DNA from: Patagioenas fasciata
Taxonomy: Eukaryota; Chordata; Aves; Columbiformes; Columbidae
DNA: 64,000 bases
Direction: 5' to 3'
Assembly: GCF_037038585.1 (NCBI RefSeq)
Contig: NC_092522.1
Span: forward strand, 51,709,661-51,773,660
Below the pieces are notes generated by a model. It saw only the letters and a program-made list of their open reading frames with translations. It had not been told where the DNA came from and ran no database searches. Below, piece by piece: positions 10,311 to 23,700 of this stretch. Both the position numbers and the translations under genes were made by a program. How positions within the stretch are numbered: position 1 is the first letter of the stretch; every line of letters starts with the position of its first letter.

Positions 10311-13300
10311 ACAAAAAGGTCTTTTCAACATCTCCCGGTAAAAATGTTTTATCTCTGTGTGTGGGTAAGCACTAACTGGAGCAAAGGCTAGTGTCCAGCT
10401 GTTCCCACGGCTTGAGCCATCAGGTTACCAAATCACTTGATCTTTTCCATTTTCTAATTTTTTTTTGTAACAGTTTCGCTGGGTATGACTGTGGCCAGAG
10501 CTCAGACAGCTCAGATGGGATACTGGAGATTTGTGTCCAAAACTACAGACCAGGGGAATGAAGTTCAAATACTCTTTCTGCCTAATTCTACCTTGCTGCT
10601 ACACTCACGCATTCATGAGTGGTGTGCCTAGAAAGGCAGTGTTTTGTTTTCCAGTTTCCTTCATTGCAGAAAATACCCAAGGATTAAGCCTATAATTTAA
10701 ATTGAAATGTTTTTTCTCTTCAATTCAGTGACTATTAAAAAGCACTTTTTTTTTTTTTCATTCAAAGACTAAAAAAGGAAAGAATTGCTGATGAAGAAAA
10801 GAAGTAGAAGTCATTCAAACATTTCTACCTGGGAGAAATGTGCATTTCCTAAACCAGGCTCTCTCCCCACCAGAGAGGTAATTCCCCCTCTCACCTGGAG
10901 ACTCCTGTTTCTTTCTCTTCACTCAGGCTGGGTGCTTCATGGAGGTGCTGAGGCTATCAGGGGTACCCAGCACCCACAACCCTAGGGGAGAGCCAAACTC
11001 CTGGAAAGTCTGCAGTTAGGACCAGTGTGAAAATGCCTGGTGAAGTGAAAATGCTCAGTGGGTCCTCAGGCACAAATGGCTGGGTAGCAACACAAAAAAT
11101 CATCTCTCGTTCCTCCAGACATCTGGTGGTAAGAAACACTGAATGACTTATCTTAAAGGTCCTTGTTGGTGCAAGATCTGAAGCCGTGACAGCTCTGCTT
11201 GGAGTCTGTGATCATAAAGCAAGCGACCTGGTTTATACTGCCTGTCTGGTACTGAAATGCTGTTGTGTTGGAGCAAGATTGTCTGCCTGCTGTCCCCTTC
11301 GGTCTATGGCAAAGATTGCTCACAGTGAACAAAATGGAGCAAGAAATAAATGCATCTAAGTGAGTCAGTAATTTTCTTTGCAGTGGAGTAATACTGGACA
11401 CGGGTAAATGGGATTGAGTTTAATTTTTACCTTAGCATTAACTCCTTATCTATAATAACATTTTGAAAATATTCCAAGAGCACCTCTGGCTTCTGATCTC
11501 TGCTGTGTGATCAGAAGTCGAAAGTATCAAACTAGAGAGGGCCTTTTGGACCAGCACTATACTCCTGTTCATGGTGTTTGAAATCTGCTGAAATTCTTTG
11601 TTCTAATTATTCCTGCCAGCAGAAACTCACTCTTCTGATGAATAGAAGTATTCTGATTTTCCTCCTCAATTTATTCATGGATAATTTATACACATTTGTT
11701 CTTGTGCCAGTATTGTTCAGCTCCCAGCTCTTTTCCCTTCTGTTTACTTGCTTATGGAAAGCAATCATATCACTCTCAGGCTTAATTTAGCTGAGAAAAC
11801 AAGCAAAGTTCTTCTAGTTCTCTTTCTGTGAGATGGGACTTTCATTTCTCTGCTCATCCTAGTAACCCTTTTTTTGCACACCCTTCTGCTTGAACCTGTG
11901 CCCCTTCAAGCCTGGCTTCCTGGATACTGCAGATATTCCAGATAAGGTACTATCAGCATATTGCAGTCTGGTACTCCTATTCCTCCCTAACTCTATTGGG
12001 AATATCTTACTTGGAGACATATAACATGAAATTTAACTTTTTCGCATCTTCATTATGCAGGTTTCTTCTGTTATCACTCCCAAGTGATGAACCTCTGTGT
12101 CAGGATAAAAATTCTTGGTATTAATATCCAATACTTTCTGCAGGTGAATTTCAGCTCCCTTTGTTATTATTCTGAAAGGCATCTACATCTCTCTGTGTGA
12201 TACCTGGATCCTCCATTACACTTGGAGTGCTCTTAGATTTGAGTCACATACAAATTTCATCATTACTTGCTCTGTTTTGTACCAATTCATTTTGAACCAA
12301 TATAATCCATGAAACTATTAAATCAGACCTGTCCACTTCCATAGAAGAACTGTAAAGTGGGAAAGGAACTGCTTACATCTGTTTTTCTACTCTTTGCACA
12401 ATCACGCCTAATTTCCTAACACTCTCCTTTAAGGAGTCATTAGTCCAGTTATGTTCAGATCTCTTTCCAAGTGTCTGTTTTCCCCTTGCTGAGGCTGCAA
12501 ATTATTAAAAGTTTTGAAGTCCTTGTTTAAAGAAACAAGAAACTTTCACATTTAAGACCCTCAGCTGTCCAGGCTACTTGGCTTTGCTAACTCATACCCA
12601 CACATTTCTCAGAGTTTGCACTGTAAAAAAAATAAAAATCTCATCATGTTTTATTTTTCTTCCATTTAATGAGTATGTCATGACTAGTTGCTCCATAGTT
12701 ATTTTCTAAGAAAAGCTTGTCTGTAATATCTTCACCCATCATCAAAACTACATATAAAATATCATCATTTTCTCAGCATTACATTTTTGGTGATGGAAGT
12801 TTTTGGTTATCATTCTAGGAATAACTGGACTTCAAATGACTAGCTCTGTAGCCTGTAGCTGGAAAGATAACATTTCTGTAATGATACTGTGCATGGTTAA
12901 TAGTTCTCACTTTAACAGTGCAGCGATTTCTATTAATGTTCCAACTCAGAGCTTAGAGACCTGATGTGGATATGGAAGACTAACCCACAAAGCCCCCATA
13001 AAGCTGTTCTTTCTCCAAATGACTTTACCAAAGCAAGTTCATTATATCTATGCCTTTATTTCTCATGTTTCTCCAGTTTATGACACCATTGACATACATT
13101 ACTTTCCAGCTTGCCATACACATTTTTCCTTCTATCTTTTCTGGACAATGTGTTCTTGTATTCAAATCACTATTGCTGTTTAATCATATTGATTTATCTG
13201 GGGAAAAATAAAGCACTCTCCATGCTTGGGAGATATATGAGCAGCAATAATGCTAAAGAAACCTATAGAAAATCCTGAATTATATTCTGTTATTTACAAG

Positions 13301-13611
13301 TTTGCAAGACAAGGGTCTGTAGAAAAGGTAAGTGAGGCTGCCTTTGCTGTGTGACTGCCCCTGTTATTCCCTGCACTGGATTCCTGGCGAAAAGAAAAGC
13401 CCAATATTGACTGCAAAAGCTTCTGACAAGACCACCATAGGAAGATTTGGGACTGGAAGTGGCTATTGATGCATTGATTAGCAGGGTACTTAAGCTCATG
13501 AGTCCAATTGGTTTTGAAAAAAATGCTGGCCTGCCTAATGTTAGGCAGATTCTCAGTTATCTTGCTAAAAGAGACCCCTCATGGGAATAAAACAATTAGA
13601 ATAAATATATA
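10311..13611. other. Non-coding stretch
   Basis: No gene supported; open frames are 60-82 codons. A T-run lies at 10747-10759. From 11400 to 13290 the sequence is AT-rich and pyrimidine-biased on the plus strand with nothing recognisable. A 27-bp open segment at 13302-13328 sits between an AAG acceptor-like site and a GTAAGT donor, but it is too short and weak to call. Confidence 0.5.
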
Positions 13612-13702
13612 TAGCTCAGCTATGTGTTTCCTAAATGAAGAATAAATAGAGGAATAATAAGAAAAAGTGCTTCTAGCTCAGCTACATGTTCCCTAAACAA
13701 AG
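13612..13702 (+). repeat. Imperfect local duplication, period 62 bp
   Basis: TAGCTCAGCTATGTGTTTCC starting at 13612 recurs as TAGCTCAGCTACATGTTCCC starting at 13674, each followed by TAAA and similar A-rich sequence. About 28 bp are duplicated with a few mismatches. The pair probably arose by a local slippage or duplication event. No function is implied. Confidence 0.6.
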
Positions 13703-16700
13703 CATATAGCAGTCTACAGCTCTTTTACAGGCAATGAATCCTGATTTAGAAGTATTTGTTGGATGCTTGAGGCCTCAATTAGGAGTACAAAAGGTAAAGG
13801 AAAAAGGGAAAATATAGACTGAGGATCAAGAATTTGTTGACTTTCAATTTTTGTAAGCCAAGAGCAAGCAGAGGCTTTGGACTTGCTGTGTGTGTGACCC
13901 ATGCAGAGTATTTTTAGGAGGTTTAATCTTTCAAAGGGCAGTTTGGGGGGAAATTCTGTAGGTTGGGCTTTCTTTGAAGTACTTCCAGTTATTACCCTGG
14001 GCAGCTTAACCATTTTGCAAAAGCCACATTATAGCCACACGGGGTCTTCTGCAAAGAAGATGTGCTTCTGCATTTAACTTGCAGGGTCTTTAAAAATCTA
14101 TTTTGAGGGGGAAAAAAAGGAAAATGCCAAGAGAAGAAAATTCTCTTGCTTTTCTGAATGATACTTTTTGCTCACATCCGTAAGTCAGTAAAGGTCAAAT
14201 GGCATATGTGTTTGTCAGAAGTTACTAGACACTTAGAAGCTTGCCTGTAAATAATGCGTCAAATTCAGCATTTCCAATGCAGATGGTACTGAGTAAAATC
14301 TCTGAATACATTGCCTGAGAAAGGCCTGTGGGATTTGACCAGCAAGAAATAGCTGCAATCACTAAGAGAGAATTTGTTAAATGTTTAACTGAACTAACCA
14401 GCTGCACAACATGGTGCTTTCCAGCTTCATTAAGTCAGTCTGGGGGAAAGCCAGGATCCAGAAGTTGTGGAAGCATGTCTGTGTGACCGAGCTTTCCGTG
14501 CAACATCTGGAAAAGAGAAAGCCATCTGACCTGGGAGCTTGATGGTGTCAGGGGTTGTCGCTAGTTGTAGGGATGTGTTTCTTGTTTTTTAAACACTGCG
14601 GCAAAACAGCTCCCTCTTCAAAGAGCAGCGAGCATGCTGGTGTTGGGTTGCAAATCCCCCGCCACCCCAGCTCCAGCACATGTTATCTCACTGGGATTAC
14701 CAAGAAACTTGAAAGATGCGCTTCTGTCATCCTAAAACTGACAAGAGGGCTGAAGGAAAACATTTGCTTGGAGTGTGGGCTTAATGAGGTCTGATGTTAT
14801 CTTTGAAACCAAAGGCCCAAGCATTTGGAGGTGAGCATGTGGGCTGCTTTAGTGCCCAATGCCTTCCCCTGACAGGGAGCAGGTTGAGACAAATCAGGGA
14901 AGGAGCAGGGAGCAGGGCAGGGGGGCTTGTTGGGTCTCTTAGGAGGGCTGGCAAGCAGAGTCCATGGGTCAACAGCAGTTTTGGGGGCCACTTCAGGTTC
15001 AGGGGACACTAGAACAGCACTCATGCACTATTTACAAAACTGCCCCTCTCTAGCTGATCATGGACTGAGGTGCTTCTTGCTCACTGAAAGCATAGCCCTA
15101 ACAGTCCCACAGGAGTGACTGAGCTTTTCACCATCTCTCTGTTTCTGCTCAATGCCTTCCACTGTAATATCACCTTTCCATGGCCAGTGAACCCCTGGCA
15201 CTAGTTGTTAGATGTGATGATGTCTCCCCGAGCAGCTGGGATGACAAGGGAAGGTGTCGTGCTCCAAACCCTGACAGTCTCCTTCTGGGAGCGGGATAAG
15301 AAGTGAGAGAAACATGTCACTGTCAGTTAGCTAATATTTGTACAAGGGACTGTTGAGCCCCATGGAGTTTTGTTAACCTCATGGCCTCTTTGTAATACCT
15401 GCCTGAGTTCATGAACCTATTCTCATCTTGTAATTTAAATCCACACATTCTCCTTTGGGGTGGGGTTAATCAAAATATGCTTCAAATTAAAGAGAGCACA
15501 ATGTTATGTGTTGGGGTAGAACATTATCTCTCAATTTAGGTAGGCAGACGCTCTTGGCAGTACAGGGGCTGTACACACACTTCTATTTGCTTTACTCTTC
15601 CTTCTTTGCTTCACTTTCACAGCTACTTGGAACTTATTTTTCCACCAGCTGCACACTTGATTCTGTTGCAGGAGTTTGTCTTTCTGGCAATGACCTGAAG
15701 GTAACAAGGCTTTCACAACTTACCAAGTCTAACTGTGGGACCACATTCAAGTAGGTTTTGAAAACAGGCCAAATGAATTCCCTGCTATTTTGAAAACAGC
15801 TCTCTATATGCATAAAATACTATTATAATTGCTACCTCTATCTCCTGCCTCTAGCAGAAGAGAGGGAAGTAAGGATTCCCTTTGGCCAGACAGGGAGACC
15901 ACAAGTCACTGTTTCTCCATCACTACTACTGCTCTGCACCACAGCCGCTTCAGCCACTCAAGACTTCATTTCTCAGTTGTGCTAGATTGTGAGAAGTACC
16001 CAAAGACGGGTCTGAATTAAGTACACCTAAAGGTAAGACTGAGTTTGGCACCAGTCCAAGTCATTCCCCTCACATTAATAATATCAAGACAGTATTTCAA
16101 CACGTATCAGTTAAAACAATATCATAATCTAAACACCTCACTGCAAATTCAACACTCACAGGCTAGCTGACAGCTCTGGGATTGGCATCTATCCAGAATT
16201 AAAATTTGGTTTCCAGAACACAGTACATTATTTTAAACATATTTGGATGATTTTTATTTTATTTTTGCACTGGTATTTGTGATGCTTAATATTATGGCTT
16301 CAGGAATTCAACTTATGTAATGCATTCGTGTTTCACCAGAAAACATTCCGAAGATTTGAATATGATTATAGGTATAATTTGAAATTTTAATGTTAAAATG
16401 TTGTATTATAAATATATGAACTTGAATCCACATTGTAAATCATGCCAGCTAATGCCAGTAAAATAAATGGAGCAATTCAAATTTGACCCCCTCACTTTTT
16501 CTAATGGAGTAAGAGTATAGAAAGGGTAATTTTTAAAATCAGGGTATAGAATGAGTAATTTTAAAAATAATCTATTTCAGCACTTCATTTTTTAGAAGAT
16601 TTACTCCTCACTCATCTAATCTTATCAGACAAGGTAAATTTATATATACAGACAAAAATCTGGTAAGCTTTTTTGATTTATATGCCAATGCTGATTTGCC

Positions 16701-19700
16701 ATGAAAAGAGTTTGAAGAAAATGCATTCAATTAGATGAAGAGATGCTTTCAGAAAACATTCAGATTTTACTGGCTTGCTTCACTGAATTTGGAAGCCTGG
16801 TGACATTTTATTTAGTCCCCAGGTCACAGAGCATTTCTCTGACATCACCAGCCTGCAAAAAGAGATGTGTTTTCCAGTTTCCAATGTCTAGAGCAGAACT
16901 CCTTCCCATTTTTCACTCAGATTTCCCATTCCATTAGTATGGTTTGGTTATTTTTTTACATGAAGGCTGCCTTCTGTGGTAAAATAATGTCAAATATCAG
17001 TGTCCAGACTAGTTTCTTCTTCCAGTTCTGTTCATGGTGGCTGTATCAACTTCACCATGAGCAGGACTGGCCTGGGGTTGTTGGTCTCTTTCAGCAGGGT
17101 CAGTCTTGGCTTTTTTTGGTACCAATTACATGTAACAGGGATGTGAGCAAAATTAAGCCAATGGCCAAGCTTCCCCTGAACAGAGTCTGGTGTATAAACC
17201 TTGCCAGCACCATCTTGCGTAATTGTTGGTGGGAAGCAGGTATCAAGAGCTTTAGATAGGTCTCTCTGGGCAACTTAGAACAGCCCTTCAGAAGAAATTG
17301 CTTCTTTGAAAAGTCTGAAGAATCTTGGCAAACATTGCCTTTTCCTGGTAAACTCCAGCAGGCCTTTCATGGAGCTGCTGAGTGAGCGGTGGGGAGCCAC
17401 ATCTGCCCTCTCATACCTTCAGGTGGCTGAATCACAAAGTCACTGCAAAGGAAGTTGTGCATCACTGCTGCCCTGATTGTGCTAGTTCTGGGGATAAAAG
17501 AAACACCGCTCTCTCATCCTCTTTCCCAAAGGTTTCCTATAGGTAACCCAACTGAACATAAAGTGCTTGCCCAGCAGGGACTGTCACACAGAAATAAAAT
17601 GTGAGACTCCTATTCATAGCCCTTTGCTCCAAAGAGAGTCGCAGCCATTGTGCAGAAGCATTTCCAGGAGCATCGGGTCCGTCCAAGGGGAAGATGGGGT
17701 AGACAAAAGTGTGACCTGCACAGGCTGTGAATCCAGAGGCACCGGGCGTGTATATGGTATGTTTGCTTAGGTAGCAGCCTCTTTCCCTCCTCCTTCCCTC
17801 AGTTGTCTTTCATAAATGACAGCACAGGCCTGATATTTACTCAAATCCCACTGTGCTATGCAATCCAGTCATGAGTTGCCATTGTTAGCTGCATGCAGGC
17901 TTCATGCATGGAAATACAGTACACAAGGGGGTCTAGAGAATTATCCTGTTGGTGTCATCAAGTCACAAAGTCCAATTACTGATGCTTTTACCATTGTGGC
18001 ACTGAGACTGCCTGTAAAGTTATTAGTAGCTACTTCAGGCTTTGTAAAAGCCCTTAAAAATAAAAGCTGGGGCCTAAATGTCTCAGCTATAGCCCTTTAT
18101 TGCTTCAGTTTGTAATTCTATTTGGTGAATGGTTTTCACGTATAAAGGAAGGAAAGATAATTTCAGGAAGAGTAACACAACTAACGATAATAGGTAATAA
18201 AACTGTGCACTGTCCTGGCTCCTATAATCCCTCAGCTGTTTGCTTGCAACACAGAGGGAGATAAATGAAAGATAATTAACAAAGTATAGTGTGGAGTGTC
18301 TAATCAGTAAGTTGGGTGTCTCAGCATAAGCTAAGTGCTAAACAGTGTTGAAGTCTATAATTTCATTGGTTGCATTACCAACTTTTAGAGGCAAGAGCAT
18401 CAACTAGATCATAACAGGATATAATACTTTATAGATACACTTTGCTTTACAGAGTGAAAAAGCATCCTTTTATGTATTCTTCTCAAGTCATTCCTGGTGC
18501 CAACAGACCAATAACAATTGAGTTTTTAATCTTCTCCTATAATTAATTTGATTTAAAATAATTTCCAGGTGTCCTGCCTACCTGGGACACACAAAAAGCC
18601 AGCTCCATCATGCATAGCGCCTATTTATCCCTGAATGCATATTCTTGGCCTCTGCCACTGCTCATGATACATCAAAGGGGAATTGTGCCCTGATGCCTCA
18701 CCCACCTCTCTGCATAAAATTCTACCTTGAAGGTCCCTGTAATACCTAGGTATTTTTGCTACACCATAAACTCCTCAGATGGGATCATATAAGTGTTGGA
18801 TGAAGTTTTACCACTCTTGAAGGCTGAGACATAAAGACAAAGTACAGCAACTTATCAAGTTGCAGCATCAACTGAGCTACAGTAATTGCAGAGAGAGACA
18901 TTCAAGTTAAATTGCTCTGACTTCCATTTGGAGCATGCAAAGGGCATACAAACAGGCCAGCGTATAGAAATTTCTGGAAATGCCACAACTCCATCATGAG
19001 CCTGAGCACCAAGTCAAAACCCTTTTAAATACCTGTCCTGGGAAGCATGTTCATTGCTTACGCAGTGTAAGGCATGCTTTTCTCTTTTTGTAACTGAGAC
19101 AGGACTAGAAATTTCTCCAGGGTCCTTGACGAACACCCAAAGTGTCTGGATTTTTTCTTATACCTGACAATACCTATTAAATCTTAATTAAAAAATGAAT
19201 TGAAAAGAAGGTATGAACAGGTCTGTCTAATGGCTGTGTCTGTGCAGCAGCCAGGAGTGTGTCTTGCTTTCTGTTCCAATTCATTCCCTCTTGACTGGTT
19301 TCTGTGGGGAGCGTCTTTCTCCACATAGGGACAGATCTGCAGGTCTGAGCATGAACCCCCTCTCTTTGCATTTTGGTCTTTGATGGAGAACGGCTAAAAG
19401 AAAGCTATGCCTTCATCTCTGTTCTGCACATTAAACACGAAAAAACTGACATGAATTCAAGTATCATGGGAGAGGAATTTGGCAGTCTTCCACTTACCAA
19501 GGATACTGTTCCAACAACAAAAGTGCATGAGAAAGACCCTAGCACTGTGCCAGCATTCAGCCACCATGATCCAATGGAGTCAGTTTGGTCTTCACATCTG
19601 TTCAGTATTGGTCTTTCTGGTGAGTTTATCAACAAAAGGTAGAAATCACAGCAGCAGTTTTAAAAACAAGGGTATCTATTTAGCGGCAGTGGGGCAAGAT

Positions 19701-20676
19701 CATACAACCTCACAGGTCACTGAGAAGCCCTCAAATGCTGGTGATTTTTGCTCATGCTCTCTATGGTGTGAATCCAAGCCAGTTGTCTAAAAGAAAAATA
19801 GCAAAGCAGACCAAACTCTGACTGCTTGACTGAAATCCATAATGGGCTGCTCTTGCAGTAGAAGCGTTCCTGGAGCTCCTTTCACCAGCCTGCTGGCTTT
19901 CCTTGGTGCTGGGCAATGAGGCTAACTTGGAAGCTGCTGGGTCAACAGTAATCACAAATTTCATAGCAACAAAGACAGTTGCCAAGGACTCCAAAACAAT
20001 TAAGCAGAGTCAGGCAAAAGTATTTAAAGGGTCTTTATAAAGCAAACAGTCATGCACTGGCTGCCTTACCTCCTGCTGAGGAAGTTCTCTGACTTGAGTG
20101 AAGGGCCATTTACAGCATTTCAATCAGACTGAAAAACAGCTGTACCTGCTAAAAAAATGAGAAGAAACAACAATGTATTGCAGGATGGACTTCCTCCCTA
20201 TTGGGAACTAATTACTCCCTCAAAGGAGAAAGGCTTAGTTGAAGGCTTTGTAAAGAGCTGGAAATGCAGGCTTGTGGGCTGAGATTAGGACTGAGCTGGC
20301 AGTATACAGAGGGCAGACTGGGTTAGAGACGTACACAGGCCCACCTTTTGCAGGGAGAATGTTTGTCACATGTAGAATGGATATTACTTTGGCCCATCTG
20401 GCCCAGATCTGATGAAGAAAATGGGATCTTCTAACTGCAGTGTCTGCTGGTACAATAGGATATTTTACTTGAATTACATCACTGTAAAAGCAGAGCCAAG
20501 CTCATCTGCTCAAATGGAGCTTTTTGAGGGAAAATAGTACCTGCAATATCAGTATTTAGAATCTTTTAATATGCATCTACTTTAAAGAATGTGATGCTTT
20601 TTGTTTTCAGGACTTTTTTTGATGAAATGGCTTTTATACTTGGCTAGCTCACTGACCTCAGTTCTCATTGCTGCAG
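13703..20676. other. Non-coding stretch
   Basis: No gene, RNA or clear interspersed repeat was recognised in about 7 kb. The longest open frames (16867-17259 plus, 130 codons; 19373-19642 plus, with a mirror frame on the minus strand) show no domain. The 19.4-19.6 kb pair, open on both strands and with donor-like GT sites on each, illustrates that open frames are not informative here. Very AT-rich DNA lies at 16200-16700. Confidence 0.5.
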
Positions 20677-20709
20677 GAATTCACTGTTTCTGACATTTTC
20701 ATCAGGAAA

Positions 20710-23700
20710 GTAAGTCAGGGCAATCTCAGCCAGAATATTCAGTAGCATAGCACCTGGTTTAGGATAGACCCCTAAGCAAATTTTAATTGTAAGCAGCACA
20801 ACCTATATGAAACACATAGGGGCTATGGACCTGGAGCCCCACAATCCCAGATGGATGCCTGAGACTTGGGGATGTCAAGGACAGAGGCTGTCTCTTATCA
20901 GAAATGCTGAATTTTGGTCCGACATGTAGCAGGAGAAAAATGCAGATTTTCAAGATTTCTTGTTGGAGATGCGTGCCGCTTCTCACCCAGATGCACTGAG
21001 AGCATGGTATGACCTGGTCTCCTGTTGGAAGAGAGAAATTATGCCAGCTGGAGCCCAAATCATACATGATCACTATCGTGTTTCCAAAATGTCAGTGTTG
21101 TAAGTGCAGTCCTGGGGTCACACACTTGCACAGGCCCTGAACAAAGAGCTGATCCACATGGCAAACAAACAGATAGGAATCATGGATTGTGTTAAATGTT
21201 GTTGCAGCAATAAGATCAAGAAAAGGAACTGAAAGATCATCAGTAGGAGACAAGACAGAGAGGAAAGGAAAGACTAGAGATGAAAAGAAGTGGGGTTATC
21301 TGCCCTGCACTGTCAGATCAAGATTAGCACACCCTTCTCCTCCTGTTCCTCCTCCCAGCCATGTCATTAGTTGTTGAACCTCCTTCTCAAGGATCTTGAC
21401 CCTTGTGTAGGATGACTGGGAAATGAGCCTGCTGCTTTGGTAGTTCTGGCAGCTCTGCACGCAGAAACCAGAACTTCCACCTCCTTCTGATGGTTTACTC
21501 TGTCAGAACTCCATCAGAGATATTCCAGGTCACTCAAAACCACACTTCAGTCACAACAGAATATGCCCAAAGTATCAAGGGAAGGCACAAAAGCATGAAA
21601 ATGACATTTAAACTACATGAAACTACTTATCTTTCAAGCTTTTTCCCCTTGTTCATTCTACCTTCATCATTAACTCTTTAAACTCTTTGAAAACCAGGTG
21701 TCCTTTGCTATGTCACATGGAGCACTACTTGGTGTTGATGGTTAATAAGGAAATTAAACACTTAAGGGGCAATACATTAAATTGTTACACTAAAAAGCAG
21801 CATGAGAAATCTGACATGTTGACTTTTTTTCCCTCGTGGTGGACCTTGATTGCATATACAGAGAAGACAAAGCAAGTGAACAGAGAGTGAGATGCTATGA
21901 ATATCCGAGAATGCAGAGTTCCTCATAGGCTGCAAAATTATGCAAATTCAGACTCCTTATTTCCATATGGAGACTGTGAGTCAAGCAAACAGGGAGCCTT
22001 TCTGACCATGACATGGGGGTTTCATGCTCCAGGTCAGTTTCTGGCCTGGAATGTAACTTGTGCTCACCCCCACAGAGTTATTTTGTTGTTTATATAAAAT
22101 GTTCTGATTCTTTAAAGGAATGTTCAGAGGAATCCAGTGTACACACACCTGCTCAAGTGGCAAGGTGAGGAGAGGGACAGCATTGCTTTTAATATGTCCT
22201 CACTTCTGTCTGCTGACCCCATAGAAATTTCCATATATTTTCCAGAATTTAATCCATATGCGGACATCCTAAATGTCATGTTGGTGATGGCTTCTCACTA
22301 TACATGTCCTTTGCACTTGCAAATTCATGGACCTTTTATAACTATTTAATATGTTCCTGGATGAGATTAACAACATCAGCATTTCTGGTATGGAAAACCT
22401 CTGTGATCAGCAGAGAAGATGGGCAGGAGACAGAAGGGGCAGGGGTTCTGGAAATTGCCATGCACATGGCCACATTTCCTCACATTTATCAAATATCAGG
22501 CACTTAAGACCTGGAGTAGAAAGCCTCACAGCAGCTCCATAAGAGTTGTGAGCCTAAACTCTGCCTATTTGTCATCCAGAAATATTCCAAAGAAACATTG
22601 AATCCAGATTATTTTCCCTGTTCCACACTGGGAGAATCAGAACATGAAAGGAAAACCACATCTTCTGCTGAAGACCCGTGTAACCAACACTGGAGATTCC
22701 ATGCGCAGCATTGCTACTAACAAAACAACTATTCACTCAGCTCAAATGCATTTTAGCTTACTGCCCATACTTTCCTCTCAACAGATAAAATGATGCCATT
22801 AGTGTCAGCAGTGCTGCTATTTCATACCAGATGTGTGTGGCACCTGCAATGATTGTTTGGGGCTTTTTCATTCCAGTTTTCAAGACACGGGAAATAAGAA
22901 CAACAAAACCCTGACGGCTTCTATTGCAAGGAGAGCTGTTTTGCTGTAATACAGAACGCTACCACCGAGCTCTGTATGAACCTTGAAAGGTTCAGCTTAC
23001 GAAGCATTTTAAGCAAATTTTGGCAAACACAGTTACGTAAACCACTGAGCAGGGATTTGGACTGTTAATGCTGAGAGCTGTTTAACTTCAGCAGTGCTAA
23101 CATGGAAGTGATGTAGTTGGGCAGAGGCCGGGGGAAATGGGTGAATGGGATGCTCCTTGGCTATGCTGGCCAAGCAAATGCATAACTGCAGCAGCTAATG
23201 TTCATAGCTCAGCAGGATCATGTCCATATTTGTAGAATTAAGCCAGAAACTGTGTAGTTTATTACCCATAAATCTTTCAGGCAAGACATTAACCACTCTG
23301 CTTTTGTTTGGATTGTATGGACATTCATCCTCCCTTAGCATCCGCCCTAAGTAAAACATTTACTCATCTGTATTGAGCTAAAATCTCTTCACTGTTGTAT
23401 TGCATGGTAAATATTTAGTTCTTGTACTCTTCTACCCTGCACTGTGACTATGCTGTGTAATAAGAAGTGCTTATAGAGGCTTTGAGATGAAAAGTAATAT
23501 ATCAATACACTGTCATGAAATCTGAACTGAAGATACACTATCATTTCAGATATAAAGATTCTGAGAGCAAGGATTGTCATGTACTACACATTTCCATATT
23601 GCCTAAGACAGTGGTACCCTCACTCAGCCTTGGGCTCTCTAGAAGAATCATAAGGCACACAATAATCACAAATCTACTAGTAAAGTTTTTGTGTTATTAG

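Noticed and set aside
19373-19642. Possible exon on either strand at 19.4-19.6 kb
   Set aside because: Both strands are open with donor-like sites, but neither has a good acceptor at a usable distance, and no family is recognised.
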